Shown piece by piece: positions 9,450-18,396 of a stretch of DNA of 64,000 nucleotides. This DNA comes from Klebsiella pneumoniae (lineage in GTDB: Bacteria; Pseudomonadota; Gammaproteobacteria; Enterobacterales; Enterobacteriaceae). Positions within the stretch are counted from its first letter, which is position 1. Every line of letters starts with the position of its first letter. The notes beneath the pieces are model-generated. The model saw nothing but the letters and a program-made list of their open reading frames with translations, had not been told where the DNA came from and did not search any database. The stretch covers positions 2,028,600 through 2,092,599 of the forward strand of contig NZ_KN046818.1 of assembly GCF_000742135.1 (NCBI RefSeq), read 5' to 3'. The translations under genes and the position numbers were made by a program.

Positions 9450-11038
9450 GTATTTTACAAAATTTGGTTGCCGCCAGTCAGTTGGATGAAAGCGTACTGC
9501 GCCAGCAGGCCCGGTCACGCCAGGCGCAGTGGCAGTCCTGGCTTGCGCCAATCAGTGACGCCCAACCAACCGGGGACGATCCGGGCTATGACGATGATTT
9601 TCAGCGTATCCGCGAGGAGGTCAATAAGATCTCCGGTGTCGATACCGAACTGATTTGCCAGCTGGCAGAAAAACTGCTGACTCAGACCTGCAAGGATCTG
9701 CGCGTGATCACCTTTTACGTGTGGGCGCGTCTGCAGCGGGATGGCGAAACCGGTATGGCGGAGGGCGTTACGCTGCTGGCGGCAATGCTTGAGCGGTTTG
9801 GGGCTATGCTCCATCCCCAGCGTGAACGTAGCTGTAAATCAGCGCTGGAATGGCTTGGCAGTCGCCGGATGTCGGACAGTCTGTCTCTTTATCCGGAAGT
9901 CGACATGACCACTATGCAGGTCATTATCGGGGCGTTATTGCTGGCGGAAGCCACTTTTTCCGGCTTGGCTGAAGCATCTCGCCCCGATCTTTCCGGGCTA
10001 TATCAGATACTGGAGAACCGCCTGGTACAAAGCGGCGGAGCCCACAGTCTGGTGCCGCAGACCAGCCGCGAAGAACACGATCTGCTACCCCAACATACGG
10101 ACACCGCACCGGTAATGCATACCGTCACGTCAGGTCGTGATTTGCTCGATCAGGCTAAGGTGCTGGCGAAATATCTGCGCGAGTGTCCCGGCGGATGGCT
10201 GGCAGGTCATCATCTGATGAAGAGTGTGCGTTGGGATACGTTAACGGAGTTACCGCCGCTGGATGCCTCCGGCCGGACACGGCTATTGCCTCCCAAGCCT
10301 GAGAGTAAAGCCCATCTTAAGCGGTTGTATTTACAGAAAAGCTGGTCGGAACTGCTAGAGCATACGGACACGCTGTTGGCGCAAGGCGTCAACCATCTGT
10401 GGCTGGATGTGCAGTGGTACGCCTGGCAGGCGCTGCTGAAACTGGATGCTGACAGTGTACGGGCCGATATCCTGTGCCGGGATATGAAAGGGCTATTGGC
10501 TCGTCTGCCGGGGCTGGAAACCCTGGCGTTTAACGATGGTACGCCATTCGCCGATGAAGTGACGCTCAACTGGCTTAACGAACGTGTCCTGGATGAGATG
10601 GCCGGATGGCAAGATGAGCCGGTAATGGCGGCGACCAGCGCTGATGAGGTGCTGTCGCTGGAGCCAGAAGTGCTCACCCGCGCGGACGATGAAGGTATTG
10701 AGTCGGCGCTGAACTGGTTACAGGCGCAGCCGGGCTATACCACCAGCCGCAATCGGTGGCTGATGCGCTTACTGATGGCGCGGGTCAGCGAGCAGTACGG
10801 AAAAAATGAAATGGCGCTGCATCTGCTGGCGGAACTCGACAGCCGCGCCCGGGAAATGACGCTCGAACAATGGAAGCCGGAGCTTATCTTTGAGGTCAAA
10901 GCCCGCCGACTCCGGCTGCTCAGAGGCAAGGCCGGGCGCAGTGAGGCAGAAAAAAATCGCTTGCTGCCAGAAATGGAGTCATTGCTTGCCGGGCTCATCG
11001 CTCTGGATCCTGCTCGCGCCGCGGTGCTGTGCTCATAA
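9446..11038 (+). CDS. tssA: T6SS protein TssA (ImpA-type)
   Basis: The product is 530 residues with an N-terminal ImpA_N domain (about residues 20-150, including GDDPGYDDDFQRIREEVNK) and a C-terminal VasJ-type alpha-helical region. TssA proteins bind the baseplate and membrane complex and coordinate tail polymerisation or cap the distal sheath, depending on subclass. Start ATG overlaps the tssM stop in an ATGA. The gene is followed by a 79-base gap before tssF, the first real gap of the operon. Length and the two-domain layout support the call; the exact TssA subclass is not assigned. Confidence 0.87.
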   Translation: MSILQNLVAASQLDESVLRQQARSRQAQWQSWLAPISDAQPTGDDPGYDDDFQRIREEVNKISGVDTELICQLAEKLLTQTCKDLRVITFYVWARLQRDGETGMAEGVTLLAAMLERFGAMLHPQRERSCKSALEWLGSRRMSDSLSLYPEVDMTTMQVIIGALLLAEATFSGLAEASRPDLSGLYQILENRLVQSGGAHSLVPQTSREEHDLLPQHTDTAPVMHTVTSGRDLLDQAKVLAKYLRECPGGWLAGHHLMKSVRWDTLTELPPLDASGRTRLLPPKPESKAHLKRLYLQKSWSELLEHTDTLLAQGVNHLWLDVQWYAWQALLKLDADSVRADILCRDMKGLLARLPGLETLAFNDGTPFADEVTLNWLNERVLDEMAGWQDEPVMAATSADEVLSLEPEVLTRADDEGIESALNWLQAQPGYTTSRNRWLMRLLMARVSEQYGKNEMALHLLAELDSRAREMTLEQWKPELIFEVKARRLRLLRGKAGRSEAEKNRLLPEMESLLAGLIALDPARAAVLCS

Positions 11039-11117
11039 TTCACGCATCATTCACATTGCACTCCCTGCACCTGCGGTTCTCTGCATATCTGAAAGCTATT
11101 ACTCATTCTGGTGATTT

Positions 11118-12872
11118 ATGGACGATTTAACCCTGCGTTATTACGACGCTGAAATGCGCTACCTGCTGGAAGCTGGTGAAGAGTTTGCCCGCGCTCATCC
11201 TGAGCAGGCGGCAATGCTCAATCTCGACAAAGCGGGCGCTCGCGACCCCTTTGTCGAGCGCCTGTTTGAAGGTTTTGCCTTCCTGATGGGCCGCATGCGC
11301 GAGAAACTCGATGACGATCTGCCTGAGCTGACCGAAGGCGTGGTCAGTCTGCTGTGGCCACATTATTTACGTACCATTCCCTCGATGTCGGTCGTCGAAT
11401 TCACCCCCGACTGGCCGGAAATGAAAGAATCGATGACGATAGGCAAAGGTTTTGAAGTGCTTTCCCGGCCGATCGGTGAAAAGGGCACGCGCTGCCGGTA
11501 CACCACCACCAAAGCGATCGCTCTGCAGCCGTTATCCCTGGAGCGCGTCCAGCTGGCCACCGATACGGATGGCCGGTCGGTGATCACGCTGCGCTTTACC
11601 TGCAGCCAGCTGACGGACTGGCGCCGGGTCGATCTCAGTCATATCCCGCTGTACTGCAACGCCGATGCGCCGCTGGCCTGCGCCATGCACGAGGCCTTTA
11701 CCCTCAATGTGGCCCGGATGTGGCTGCGCATCCCCGATGAGGTGGACAGAAGGCCGCTGGACGGGTATTTCAGCGCGCTGGGATTTGGCGAGGATGACGG
11801 CCTCTGGCCTGAAGATGGCCGCAGTTTTCGCGGTTACCAGCTGCTGCTGGAGTATTTTACCTTCCGCGAAAAGTTCATGTTCATCGATCTGCGCGGGCTG
11901 GAGACGGTGGCTTTTCCGGCCGGACTGGCGTGGTTTGAAATCGACGTCGTGCTGGCGGAACGCTGGGAACATGACTTCCGCTTCAGCGAAAAGCAGCTGC
12001 GCCTGCACTGCGTGCCAGTGATCAACCTGTTTCCGCTGGAGTCCGATCCGCTGACCATCAATTCCCTGCAGACCGAATACCCGCTGCGCCCGATGCGCGT
12101 GCAGGACGGCCACACCGAAATTTACACCGTCGATTCCGTGATCTCCTCACACCAGCAGGTTTACGCGCCGTTCTCAAGTTTTCGCCACAAAGGCGGCATG
12201 ATGCGTCATGACGCGGCGGACTATTACTATCATACCCGGGTGCGCCGTGGCCCCTCCGGGCTGTACAACACCTGGCTTATCGTCGGCGGAGAAGCCTTTG
12301 ATAATCATACCGTACCGGAAGATGAAAGCCTGTCGCTGACCCTCACCGGAACCAACGGCCAGCTGCCGCGTCGCGCGCTGCAGAGCACCGTGCTCGATAC
12401 GGTGATGAAAACCACTTCCGCCAGTATTGCAGTGCGTAACCTCTGCGCGCCGACGCTGCCGTGCTATCCCCCCGCCCAGGACCGTTTTCACTGGCGGGTG
12501 CTGAGCCATCTGGGCAGCAGTTTTCTTTCCCTGATGGATAACGCGGAGGTCCTGCGCGGCACCCTGGCGCTGTATGAATGGACCGACAGCGAGATGAATC
12601 GTCGGCGTCTGGAAGCCATCCTCGACGTGAAGCACCGCGCGACAGAGCGCTTTGCACAGGGCCATCTGGTGCGCGGCGTGCAGATTGAAGTCACCCTCGA
12701 CAGTCACGGCTTTGCCGGACGAGGCGATATATGCCTGTTTGGCGAGATGCTTAGCCGCTTCTTCGCGCTCTACACCGACATCTACTTGTTCAACCGCCTG
12801 ATTATCATTCTGCAACCAACCGGAGAACGACTGGAATGGGAAGAGAAGCACAGCCGCCGCATTCCCGGCTGA
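11118..12872 (+). CDS. tssF: T6SS baseplate protein TssF
   Basis: The product is 584 residues, full length for the TssF/VasA/ImpG family. The N-terminus is typical (LRYYDAEMRYLLEAGEEFA then LWPHYLRTIPSMSVVEF). TssF forms the baseplate wedge with TssG, TssE and TssK beneath the VgrG spike. It precedes tssG with a 37-base overlap, consistent with the fixed TssF:TssG complex. No disruption is seen. Confidence 0.92.
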   Translation: MDDLTLRYYDAEMRYLLEAGEEFARAHPEQAAMLNLDKAGARDPFVERLFEGFAFLMGRMREKLDDDLPELTEGVVSLLWPHYLRTIPSMSVVEFTPDWPEMKESMTIGKGFEVLSRPIGEKGTRCRYTTTKAIALQPLSLERVQLATDTDGRSVITLRFTCSQLTDWRRVDLSHIPLYCNADAPLACAMHEAFTLNVARMWLRIPDEVDRRPLDGYFSALGFGEDDGLWPEDGRSFRGYQLLLEYFTFREKFMFIDLRGLETVAFPAGLAWFEIDVVLAERWEHDFRFSEKQLRLHCVPVINLFPLESDPLTINSLQTEYPLRPMRVQDGHTEIYTVDSVISSHQQVYAPFSSFRHKGGMMRHDAADYYYHTRVRRGPSGLYNTWLIVGGEAFDNHTVPEDESLSLTLTGTNGQLPRRALQSTVLDTVMKTTSASIAVRNLCAPTLPCYPPAQDRFHWRVLSHLGSSFLSLMDNAEVLRGTLALYEWTDSEMNRRRLEAILDVKHRATERFAQGHLVRGVQIEVTLDSHGFAGRGDICLFGEMLSRFFALYTDIYLFNRLIIILQPTGERLEWEEKHSRRIPG

Positions 12873-13921
12873 CCCCGCGACTGGAGGCCGACCTGCCGCG
12901 GATCAATTTTTACCGCTTCTGCCAGCTTCTGGAAAAACGGCGTCCCGGCCAACCGCTGATGGGGGGAACCAGCCATCCGGCTGACGATCCGGTGCGTTTT
13001 TACCCGCATCCGGGAATGGGATTTCCCGCCAGCGAACTGAAAGCCGTGGAATACGATGAGGCCGATGACAGCAGGCCGCCGGTCATTCGCACCACCTTTA
13101 TGGGGTTGTACGGTGTCGATTCGCCGCTCCCGACGGCATATCTCGATGATATCGCCCAGCACAGGGAAGGGCATGAAGCGCTGCAGGGCTTACTGGATAT
13201 CTTCAGCCACCGGATCATGACGCAGTTTTACCGCATCTGGCGGAAATACTCCTGGCCCGCCACCTTTGAGCCCGGCGGCACCGATCGTCTCTCGCAGTCG
13301 CTACTGGGCCTGACGGGGCTGGGCATCCCCGGCACGACGCAGCATATCGCCTCGCCGGCGTCGCGCTTTCTGGCGCTAACCGGCGTGCTGCGTCAGCCGG
13401 GCAAAACCCAGCAGGGGATCCAGGCGCTGGTCACCCTGCTGGCCCCGGAGACCACCGTCAGGGTGAGCCCGTACAGCCTGCGTCCGGTGGCGATCAGCCA
13501 GCCGCTGGGGTTTTACGGCGATGACGACTTCTTCCTGGACGGCAATACGCCGCTGGGTGACGAAGCGATGGATGCCAGCAGCCAGCTCCTCGTCGCCCTT
13601 ACCACCGACAATCCCGCGGAGGCGCAGGGCTGGAAGCCTGACGGCCCGCTGTTTCGGGACTTTCTCATCCTGCTGCGGGTATACCTCGGCTGGCGATTCC
13701 GGGCCAACATCACCCTGACCGCGCCGACCCGACTGCTGGCTGTCCCGCCGCTGGGGGACGAGCCGTTCTGGCTCGGTATGAACGGCGTGTTGGGCGTGGG
13801 TGAGGGCGAGAGTGAGGACGATATTCCTCAGACCTTTACCACCGAGCTGGGTACCTATACGGGCCTGCAGCCTGCCACCTTTCTACAAGGAAACCGACGT
13901 GTTACGTATAAGTTTGACTAA
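12836..13921 (+). CDS. tssG: T6SS baseplate protein TssG
   Basis: The product is 361 residues of the TssG/VasB/ImpH family. Characteristic stretches include DLPRINFYRFCQLLEKRRPG near residue 15 and the DPVRFYPHPGMGFPASEL region. The start lies within the 3' end of tssF (37-base overlap) and its own 3' end overlaps tssJ by 23 bases. It bridges TssF to TssK in the baseplate wedge. Normal length and an intact frame. Confidence 0.92.
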   Translation: MGREAQPPHSRLTPRLEADLPRINFYRFCQLLEKRRPGQPLMGGTSHPADDPVRFYPHPGMGFPASELKAVEYDEADDSRPPVIRTTFMGLYGVDSPLPTAYLDDIAQHREGHEALQGLLDIFSHRIMTQFYRIWRKYSWPATFEPGGTDRLSQSLLGLTGLGIPGTTQHIASPASRFLALTGVLRQPGKTQQGIQALVTLLAPETTVRVSPYSLRPVAISQPLGFYGDDDFFLDGNTPLGDEAMDASSQLLVALTTDNPAEAQGWKPDGPLFRDFLILLRVYLGWRFRANITLTAPTRLLAVPPLGDEPFWLGMNGVLGVGEGESEDDIPQTFTTELGTYTGLQPATFLQGNRRVTYKFD

Positions 13922-14441
13922 AACCGCCTGTCTGCTGCCCCTGCTTGCGCTTTGCCTGAGCGGATGCGGACTCACCCAGCGCGTCTCGGAGGGAACAAAG
14001 TCTGCCTTCAACGCCGTTTTTTATAAGAAAATTAATACGCTGCATCTGGACTTTACCGCGCGCGAAGCGCTCAACACCGATGCCAGAGAGAATCACTCGC
14101 TCTCTGAACCGGTGGTGGTGCGCATCTATCAGCTTAAAGATCGCCAGACCTTTGACCGGCTGGTTTACCAGCAGCTGCTGGAGGAGGGGGATATTCTGCT
14201 CGCCGCCGATCTCCTCGCCAGTCGCGATGTGGTGATCGGTCCCGGAGGGGACGCAAGTCTGAATATGCCGCTGGAAGCGGAGGCGACGTTCGTGGCGGTT
14301 GTCGGCCTGTTCCGCCATCCGGACACACAAAGAAATACCTGGAAGCAGGTGCTGGCGCGTGAGGAATTGGATCCGGACAAGCCGCGCATTTTCGCCGCCG
14401 AACACAACCAGCTACGGCTCAGGCCTGAAGCGGCGAAGTAA
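13899..14441 (+). CDS. tssJ: T6SS outer-membrane lipoprotein TssJ
   Basis: The product is 180 residues. The GTG start at 13899 follows an ACAAGGA ribosome-binding site and places a classical lipoprotein signal (LPLLALCLSGC) at the N-terminus; a longer in-frame start at 13800 would bury it inside tssG. The mature part has the TssJ/VasD beta-sandwich signature (VVVRIYQLKDRQTFDRL, LLEEGDILLAADLLASRDV). TssJ anchors TssM to the outer membrane. Overlap with tssG keeps it in the operon. Confidence 0.9.
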   Translation: MLRISLTKTACLLPLLALCLSGCGLTQRVSEGTKSAFNAVFYKKINTLHLDFTAREALNTDARENHSLSEPVVVRIYQLKDRQTFDRLVYQQLLEEGDILLAADLLASRDVVIGPGGDASLNMPLEAEATFVAVVGLFRHPDTQRNTWKQVLAREELDPDKPRIFAAEHNQLRLRPEAAK

Positions 14442-14569
14442 CGTAAAAAAAAACAAACATTTGCGGCGGGGCCATCGCGCCAGTTCGCCCTCAATCTTCG
14501 TAACCAGCGAACGGGCGATAACCATCTTCATCCAGCCCAACCGGTTTCATCACAGCACAGGGGGATAAC

Positions 14570-15064
14570 GTGACAGCGAGGGAACGTTTTTTTAAGAAAC
14601 TGCAGCAACAGCAAAATCCGCGGCGGACAGCGGCCCTCGACGGGTCGGCCGCCGCGGATATCGCCAGGTTTCGTCAGCAGATGGCGGCGCTGGCACAGCA
14701 GATAAGTCAGTGGTTTGATGGAACCGGTATTGAGGTGGTGATTTCGACCCGCCATCTCCACGACCTGAGTACCCTTGGCTACAGCCTCAACAGCGGCATC
14801 TGCCGCTACGATATCCCGGCCATTCGTCTGCAAAACGGCGAGCGCAGTGTCAATATCGTGCCGCAGCAGCTGTTGGATGGCGTGGAAATGGGGATCGTGA
14901 CCCTGAGTCTTGAGGCGCCCGACGGCGCGGGATCCCGGGAGGTGTTTTATCTGAGCCTGGCCCCGGAGGAGGGCTGGATGATCCGCAAGGCGCACCAGTC
15001 CCCGGAAGCGCGGCTTATGCTTACCGAAGATCGCTTTTTTATGGCGGTCGATAGCCTGGCCTGA
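14570..15064 (+). CDS. Last gene of T6SS operon, unknown function
   Basis: The product is 164 residues from a GTG at 14570 preceded by a GGGGGATAAC stretch. It follows tssJ by 128 bases on the same strand and ends the T6SS cluster. The N-terminus (TARERFFKKLQQQ) weakly recalls the start of TssE baseplate proteins, but the body lacks the gp25-type RxLxxLLNT region, so I do not call it tssE. Acidic and hydrophobic stretches alternate without signal peptide or membrane helix, so it is likely cytoplasmic. Its role could be baseplate-related or regulatory; this is open. Confidence 0.6.
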   Translation: MTARERFFKKLQQQQNPRRTAALDGSAAADIARFRQQMAALAQQISQWFDGTGIEVVISTRHLHDLSTLGYSLNSGICRYDIPAIRLQNGERSVNIVPQQLLDGVEMGIVTLSLEAPDGAGSREVFYLSLAPEEGWMIRKAHQSPEARLMLTEDRFFMAVDSLA

Positions 15065-15130
15065 TGATCCCTGACAGGCGATGACGTTCCCGCGGCGGCG
15101 GTGCAAAGCGCGCATCGCCGCCCTGGGGTA

Positions 15131-15844
15131 TCAGGCGCCAAACGCTCCGTCGATGGTGTGCATGGCGCCAGTGACAAACGACGCCTCCGGACCGGCCAGC
15201 CACGCCACCATTCCCGCCACCTCTTCCGGACGGCCATGGCGCTTAATGGCCATAAAGCTGTGCATCAGCTCTTTCATCGGGCCGTTCTCCGGGTTGGCGT
15301 CGGTATCAATTGGGCCGGGCTGGACGACGTTGACCGTGATGCCGCGCGGGCCAAAATCCCGCGCCAGGCCGCGCGCCAGCCCCTGCAGGGCCGATTTGCT
15401 GACCGCATAGGCCGCCATTCCCGGCACTGGCATGCGATCGCCATTGACCGAGCCGATGACAATAATGCGCCCGCCTTCCGGCATGCGGCGCGCCGCTTCG
15501 ACGGAGGCATGGTAGGGGGCGTGAATATTGATGCGGAACAGGCGAACGATGGCATCGCTGTCCTGCTCGAGAGCGTCACCGAAAAGCGCGATCCCGGCAT
15601 TGACCACTAACACGTCCAGCGGGCCGCTGTCGCGGACCAGGCTTATCACCGCATCGCGATCGGCGCTGTCCGCCTGCACCGCCGTGCTGCCGGTCTCTGC
15701 CGCCAGCCGCTCGGCCGCTTCCGGCGAACCGGAATAGCTAAACACCACCGACGCGCCATCGGCGACAAAACGCCTGACGATCGCCGCGCCAATTCCCCGA
15801 CTCCCGCCTAAAACCAGCACTGATTTGTTGTGAAACGCTGTCAT
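15131..15844 (-). CDS. bdcA: BdcA-like SDR, c-di-GMP-binding biofilm dispersal protein
   Basis: The product is 237 residues, very close in remembered sequence to E. coli BdcA (formerly YjgI). It has the SDR nucleotide motif GGSRGIG, the NAG motif (VVNAGIALFG), catalytic-type Ser in GSVNGDR and YxxxK in AAYAVSKSAL. The ATG at 15844 follows GAGGTG; an upstream in-frame GTG at 15853 is possible. BdcA of E. coli promotes biofilm dispersal and is reported to bind cyclic di-GMP. It is divergent from bdcR with two operator-like palindromes between them, matching the known bdcA-bdcR pair, although in E. coli the pair lies at another locus. Confidence 0.85.
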   Translation of the reverse strand: MTAFHNKSVLVLGGSRGIGAAIVRRFVADGASVVFSYSGSPEAAERLAAETGSTAVQADSADRDAVISLVRDSGPLDVLVVNAGIALFGDALEQDSDAIVRLFRINIHAPYHASVEAARRMPEGGRIIVIGSVNGDRMPVPGMAAYAVSKSALQGLARGLARDFGPRGITVNVVQPGPIDTDANPENGPMKELMHSFMAIKRHGRPEEVAGMVAWLAGPEASFVTGAMHTIDGAFGA

Positions 15845-15862
15845 ATCCCACACCTCATGATA

Positions 15863-15880
15863 TTGTAGTGATGATTACAA
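15863..15880. promoter_or_regulatory. Operator-like palindrome 1 (bdcA-bdcR)
   Basis: The site ttgtagtgatgattacaa is an imperfect 18-bp inverted repeat; with the flanking bases the outer 7-bp arms TATTGTA and TACAATA (15861-15882) are perfect. It lies 19 bases upstream of the bdcA start and resembles the second site at 15913-15930 (consensus TTGTAGTGRYCACTACAA). Binding by the TetR-type BdcR is inferred. Confidence 0.7.
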
Positions 15881-15912
15881 TATGCTGCGGCTAAACAGGC
15901 TGTCAAGGATTA

Positions 15913-15930
15913 ATATAGTGACCACTACAA
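15913..15930. promoter_or_regulatory. Operator-like palindrome 2 overlapping bdcR start
   Basis: The site atatagtgaccactacaa has the inner palindrome TAGTG-AC-CACTA and shares the right half CACTACAA with the consensus of site 1. It contains the bdcR GTG start codon at 15918, so binding there would block bdcR itself. Centre-to-centre distance to site 1 is 50 bp, about five helical turns. Confidence 0.65.
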
Positions 15931-16511
15931 AACAAGGGCGTGCTCCGGGACGTCCCCGCCAGTTTGATGCGGAACAGGCCATTGAAACGGCGCAACGCCT
16001 CTTCCACGCGCGAGGCTACGACGCGGTGAGCGTGGCCGATCTGACCCAGGCTTTCGGCATCAACCCCCCGAGCTTTTATGCCGCTTTTGGCAGCAAGCTC
16101 GGGCTGTATACCCGCGTCCTGCAGCGCTACAGCCAGACCGGGGCCATTCCCATCGATGCCCTGCTGCGAGACGACCAGCCGGTGGCGGCGTCGCTCATCG
16201 CCGTACTGCAGGAGGCGGCTCGCCGCTATGTGGCCGATCCGGCCGCCGCCGGCTGCCTGGTGCTGGAGGGGGTACATTGTCAGGATGCTGATGCCCGGGT
16301 GGCGGCAGGCGAATGGCATGCTGCGGCAAGAGCCAAAATCCAGCAGTATATCGCCCGCCATCGCCCACAGGACGCGCTGCGGGTGACTGACTATATGGAT
16401 ACGCTGATGCTTGGCCTGTCGGCGAAAGCGCGGGAAGGGGATAGTCTGCCGCGTCTTCTGGAGACCGTGCGGCTGGCAGGCCTGGCGCTGGAGCGCATCC
16501 TGCCAGCCTGA
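15918..16511 (+). CDS. bdcR: BdcR-like TetR-family repressor
   Basis: The product is 197 residues. The GTG start at 15918 follows AAGGA and gives VTTTKQGRAPGRPRQFD, aligning with the N-terminus of E. coli BdcR. The helix-turn-helix is near residues 25-55 (VADLTQAFGINPPSFYAAFG) and the ligand-binding half carries AAGCLVLEG, as in BdcR. It probably represses bdcA and itself through the two palindromes in the 73-base intergenic region. An in-frame start at 15882 lacks a ribosome-binding site. It converges on a truncated SDR gene 5 bases downstream. Confidence 0.85.
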   Translation: MTTTKQGRAPGRPRQFDAEQAIETAQRLFHARGYDAVSVADLTQAFGINPPSFYAAFGSKLGLYTRVLQRYSQTGAIPIDALLRDDQPVAASLIAVLQEAARRYVADPAAAGCLVLEGVHCQDADARVAAGEWHAAARAKIQQYIARHRPQDALRVTDYMDTLMLGLSAKAREGDSLPRLLETVRLAGLALERILPA

Positions 16512-16515
16512 GTCG

Positions 16516-16845
16516 TCAGATGGTTTGTCCGCCCGACACCTCGATCCGCTGAGCGGTCACCCAGCGGTTATCGTCGCGTAGCAGGCTGGCGATCATCGGC
16601 CCAATATCCTCGGGAACGCCCACCCGTCCCAGCGCCGTCATGGCGGCAAACTGCGCGTTTACCTCTGCGTCGTCCCGCACCAGCCCACCGCCAAAATCGG
16701 TGGCGATAGCGCCGGGGGCGATGGTATTAACGGTGATGCCGCGCCCGCCCAGCTCGCGGGCCATGTACACGCTCAGCATCTCCACAGCCGCTTTGGCGGC
16801 GGCGTAGGCGGAGAAGCCAGGATAGGAGACGCGGGTCAGCCCGGA
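16516..16845 (-). pseudogene. SDR-family oxidoreductase, C-terminal remnant
   Basis: About 110 residues of an SDR enzyme remain, from SGLTRVSYPGFSAYAAAKAA (the YxxxK active-site region) to the C-terminal SGGQTI. The Rossmann N-terminus with TGxxxGIG is absent, and homology stops near 16845, where a second truncated gene begins on the other strand. The remnant cannot bind NAD(P) by itself. A missing 5' end in both abutting genes points to one deletion that removed a shared divergent promoter. Confidence 0.78.
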
Positions 16846-16848
16846 GGG

Positions 16849-17703
16849 GTGGCGCGGGCGCTGCTGCACCGCGGCTGGCGGGTTCGGGCGCTGGTCAGGG
16901 ATCCTTTCTCCGCCGGGGCCGCTGCGCTGGCGGCGCGGGGAGCCGAGCTGGTCGTGGGTACCTTTGAAGACCGGGCGGCAATGCGGTCGGCGATGGCCGG
17001 GGTCGACGGCGTCTTAAGCGTCCAGCCCAGTTCGCCGGGAGGGACGGTGACCGATGAGCAGGAGGTACGCTACGGGATAACCATCGCCGATCTCGCCGTC
17101 GAGTGCGGGGTGAAGCATCTGGTGTACAGCTCCGGCAGCGCGACGGGGGAGACGCCGACCGGCGTAGCGCATTATGACACCAAAGCGGAAATTGAACGGC
17201 ATATTCGCCGCCTGCCGCTGGCGGCGACCATCGTGCGGCCCGCCACCTTTATGGAGCTGCTGGTGATGCCTGGTTTTGGCCTTGATGAAGGTCGTTTTCA
17301 ATTTTTTATGTTGCCGGAGGGGAGAATGCAGGTGCTGGCGGTGGAGGATATCGGCCATCTTGTCGCGGCGGTTTTTGCCGCGCCGGCGCGGTTTGCCGGC
17401 AAGACGTTCGAGATCGCCAGCGACAGCGTGACCGGTCGTCAGCTGGAGGGGTTATTCTCCGCGGCGGCGGGACGGCCGATCCCCTATTCGCGATTTTCCG
17501 ACGAGGTGCTGGCCGCCAGTCCTTTTCTGCATAAGCTGACCGGGCTGGTGGACGACGGGCGGCTGGCGGGGCACGCCGACCTCGACGCCCTGCGCCAGCT
17601 GCACCCGCAGCTGTACACCTTCGCCGGCTGGCTGGCCGGCCCCGGCTGTCCCGCCTTCGAGCGGGCGCTGACCAGCGGGGCCCGCTGGGCGTTTGATAGT
17701 TAA
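16849..17703 (+). pseudogene. NmrA-like NAD(P)-binding protein lacking its N-terminus
   Basis: The readable part is 284 residues from VARALLHRGWRVRALVRDP. NmrA-like proteins begin with a strand and GATGxxG loop of about 15-18 residues before this point, and those are gone. The rest is intact through ATIVRPATFMELL and the C-terminal half, ending at 17703. A GTG at 16849 could start translation but has no convincing ribosome-binding site and the product would lack the dinucleotide-binding loop. The junction with the SDR remnant lies at 16845-16849. Confidence 0.72.
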
Positions 17704-17759
17704 AGGCTGGTGTTCCGGTCACCCGCCAGGCGCGCTGTCTCGTCGGTGACCGGCCGCCG

Positions 17760-18308
17760 CTAGCCGGCAGTCAGGATCGCGTCGGCCAGCACCGCTAAAA
17801 TCCGCTCTGCGCGCGGGGCATGGGACGGCTGCTCCCGCAGCCAGGCAAGCGCGGCGATCAGATCGAACAGCTCCTCTCCGCTGAGATCTGGCCGTGCCAG
17901 CCCGGCCTGCTGCGCGCGGGTAAGCAGCGACGTACCGGCGGCGCGCAGGGCAACGCAGGCGCTGTGCAGGGCGGACTCAGGATCGTCGATGGCGCTCATC
18001 AGCGGGGCGATGATCCCGCGATGCTGATGGGTAAACGCCACGCTCTCGGCCAGCCACTCCAGCAGCGCCGCGGCAGGATCGGCGGCGAGCAGAAGCGACT
18101 CAGCCCGGGCGGTTAGCGCCGCAAAGCGGCTGCGGAGCAGGGCTTCCAGCAGGCTGTCGCGGTTGGGAAAGTGGCGATAGAGGGTTCCCATTCCGACGCC
18201 CGCCCGGCGGGCGATATCGCGCAGCGAGGCCTCAGCGCCTTGCTCCACAAAGACGTCCCGGGCCACCTCGATCAACAGGTCATAATTTTTTCTGGCATCA
18301 GCTCTCAT
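17760..18308 (-). CDS. TetR-family regulator
   Basis: The product is 182 residues. The ATG at 18308 (MRADARKNYDLLIEVARDVF) follows AAGGAA; the longer frame from 18341 would run across the operator. The helix-turn-helix spans about residues 24-46 (SLRDIARRAGVGMGTLYRHF) and the C-terminal domain is of the SbtR/TetR_C type. It is divergent from a quinone-oxidoreductase-like gene, and the 88 bases between hold two palindromes that are probable operators. The inducer is unknown; a reactive electrophile or quinone would fit the neighbour. Confidence 0.85.
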   Translation of the reverse strand: MRADARKNYDLLIEVARDVFVEQGAEASLRDIARRAGVGMGTLYRHFPNRDSLLEALLRSRFAALTARAESLLLAADPAAALLEWLAESVAFTHQHRGIIAPLMSAIDDPESALHSACVALRAAGTSLLTRAQQAGLARPDLSGEELFDLIAALAWLREQPSHAPRAERILAVLADAILTAG

Positions 18309-18326
18309 TGGCGTTCCTTGACAATC

Positions 18327-18360
18327 GGAGCACTGCTCCATATATTCGGAACAGTGCTCC
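18327..18360. promoter_or_regulatory. Tandem TetR-type operators
   Basis: Two 13-bp palindromes stand 21 bp apart centre to centre: ggagcactgctcc (18327-18339, perfect) and ggaacagtgctcc (18348-18360, one mismatch). Their outer arms also form a perfect 10-bp inverted repeat (CGGAGCACTG and CAGTGCTCCG). They lie between the TetR gene and the divergent oxidoreductase, so the regulator likely binds them to control both. Two helical turns of spacing fit two dimers on one DNA face. Confidence 0.8.
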
Positions 18361-18396
18361 GTTAAATATAACGCATTTCCATATGAGGAGAAAGCG

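Noticed and set aside
14570..15064. Assignment as tssE
   Set aside because: Only the first dozen residues resemble TssE; the gp25 core motif is not seen, so the name was withheld.
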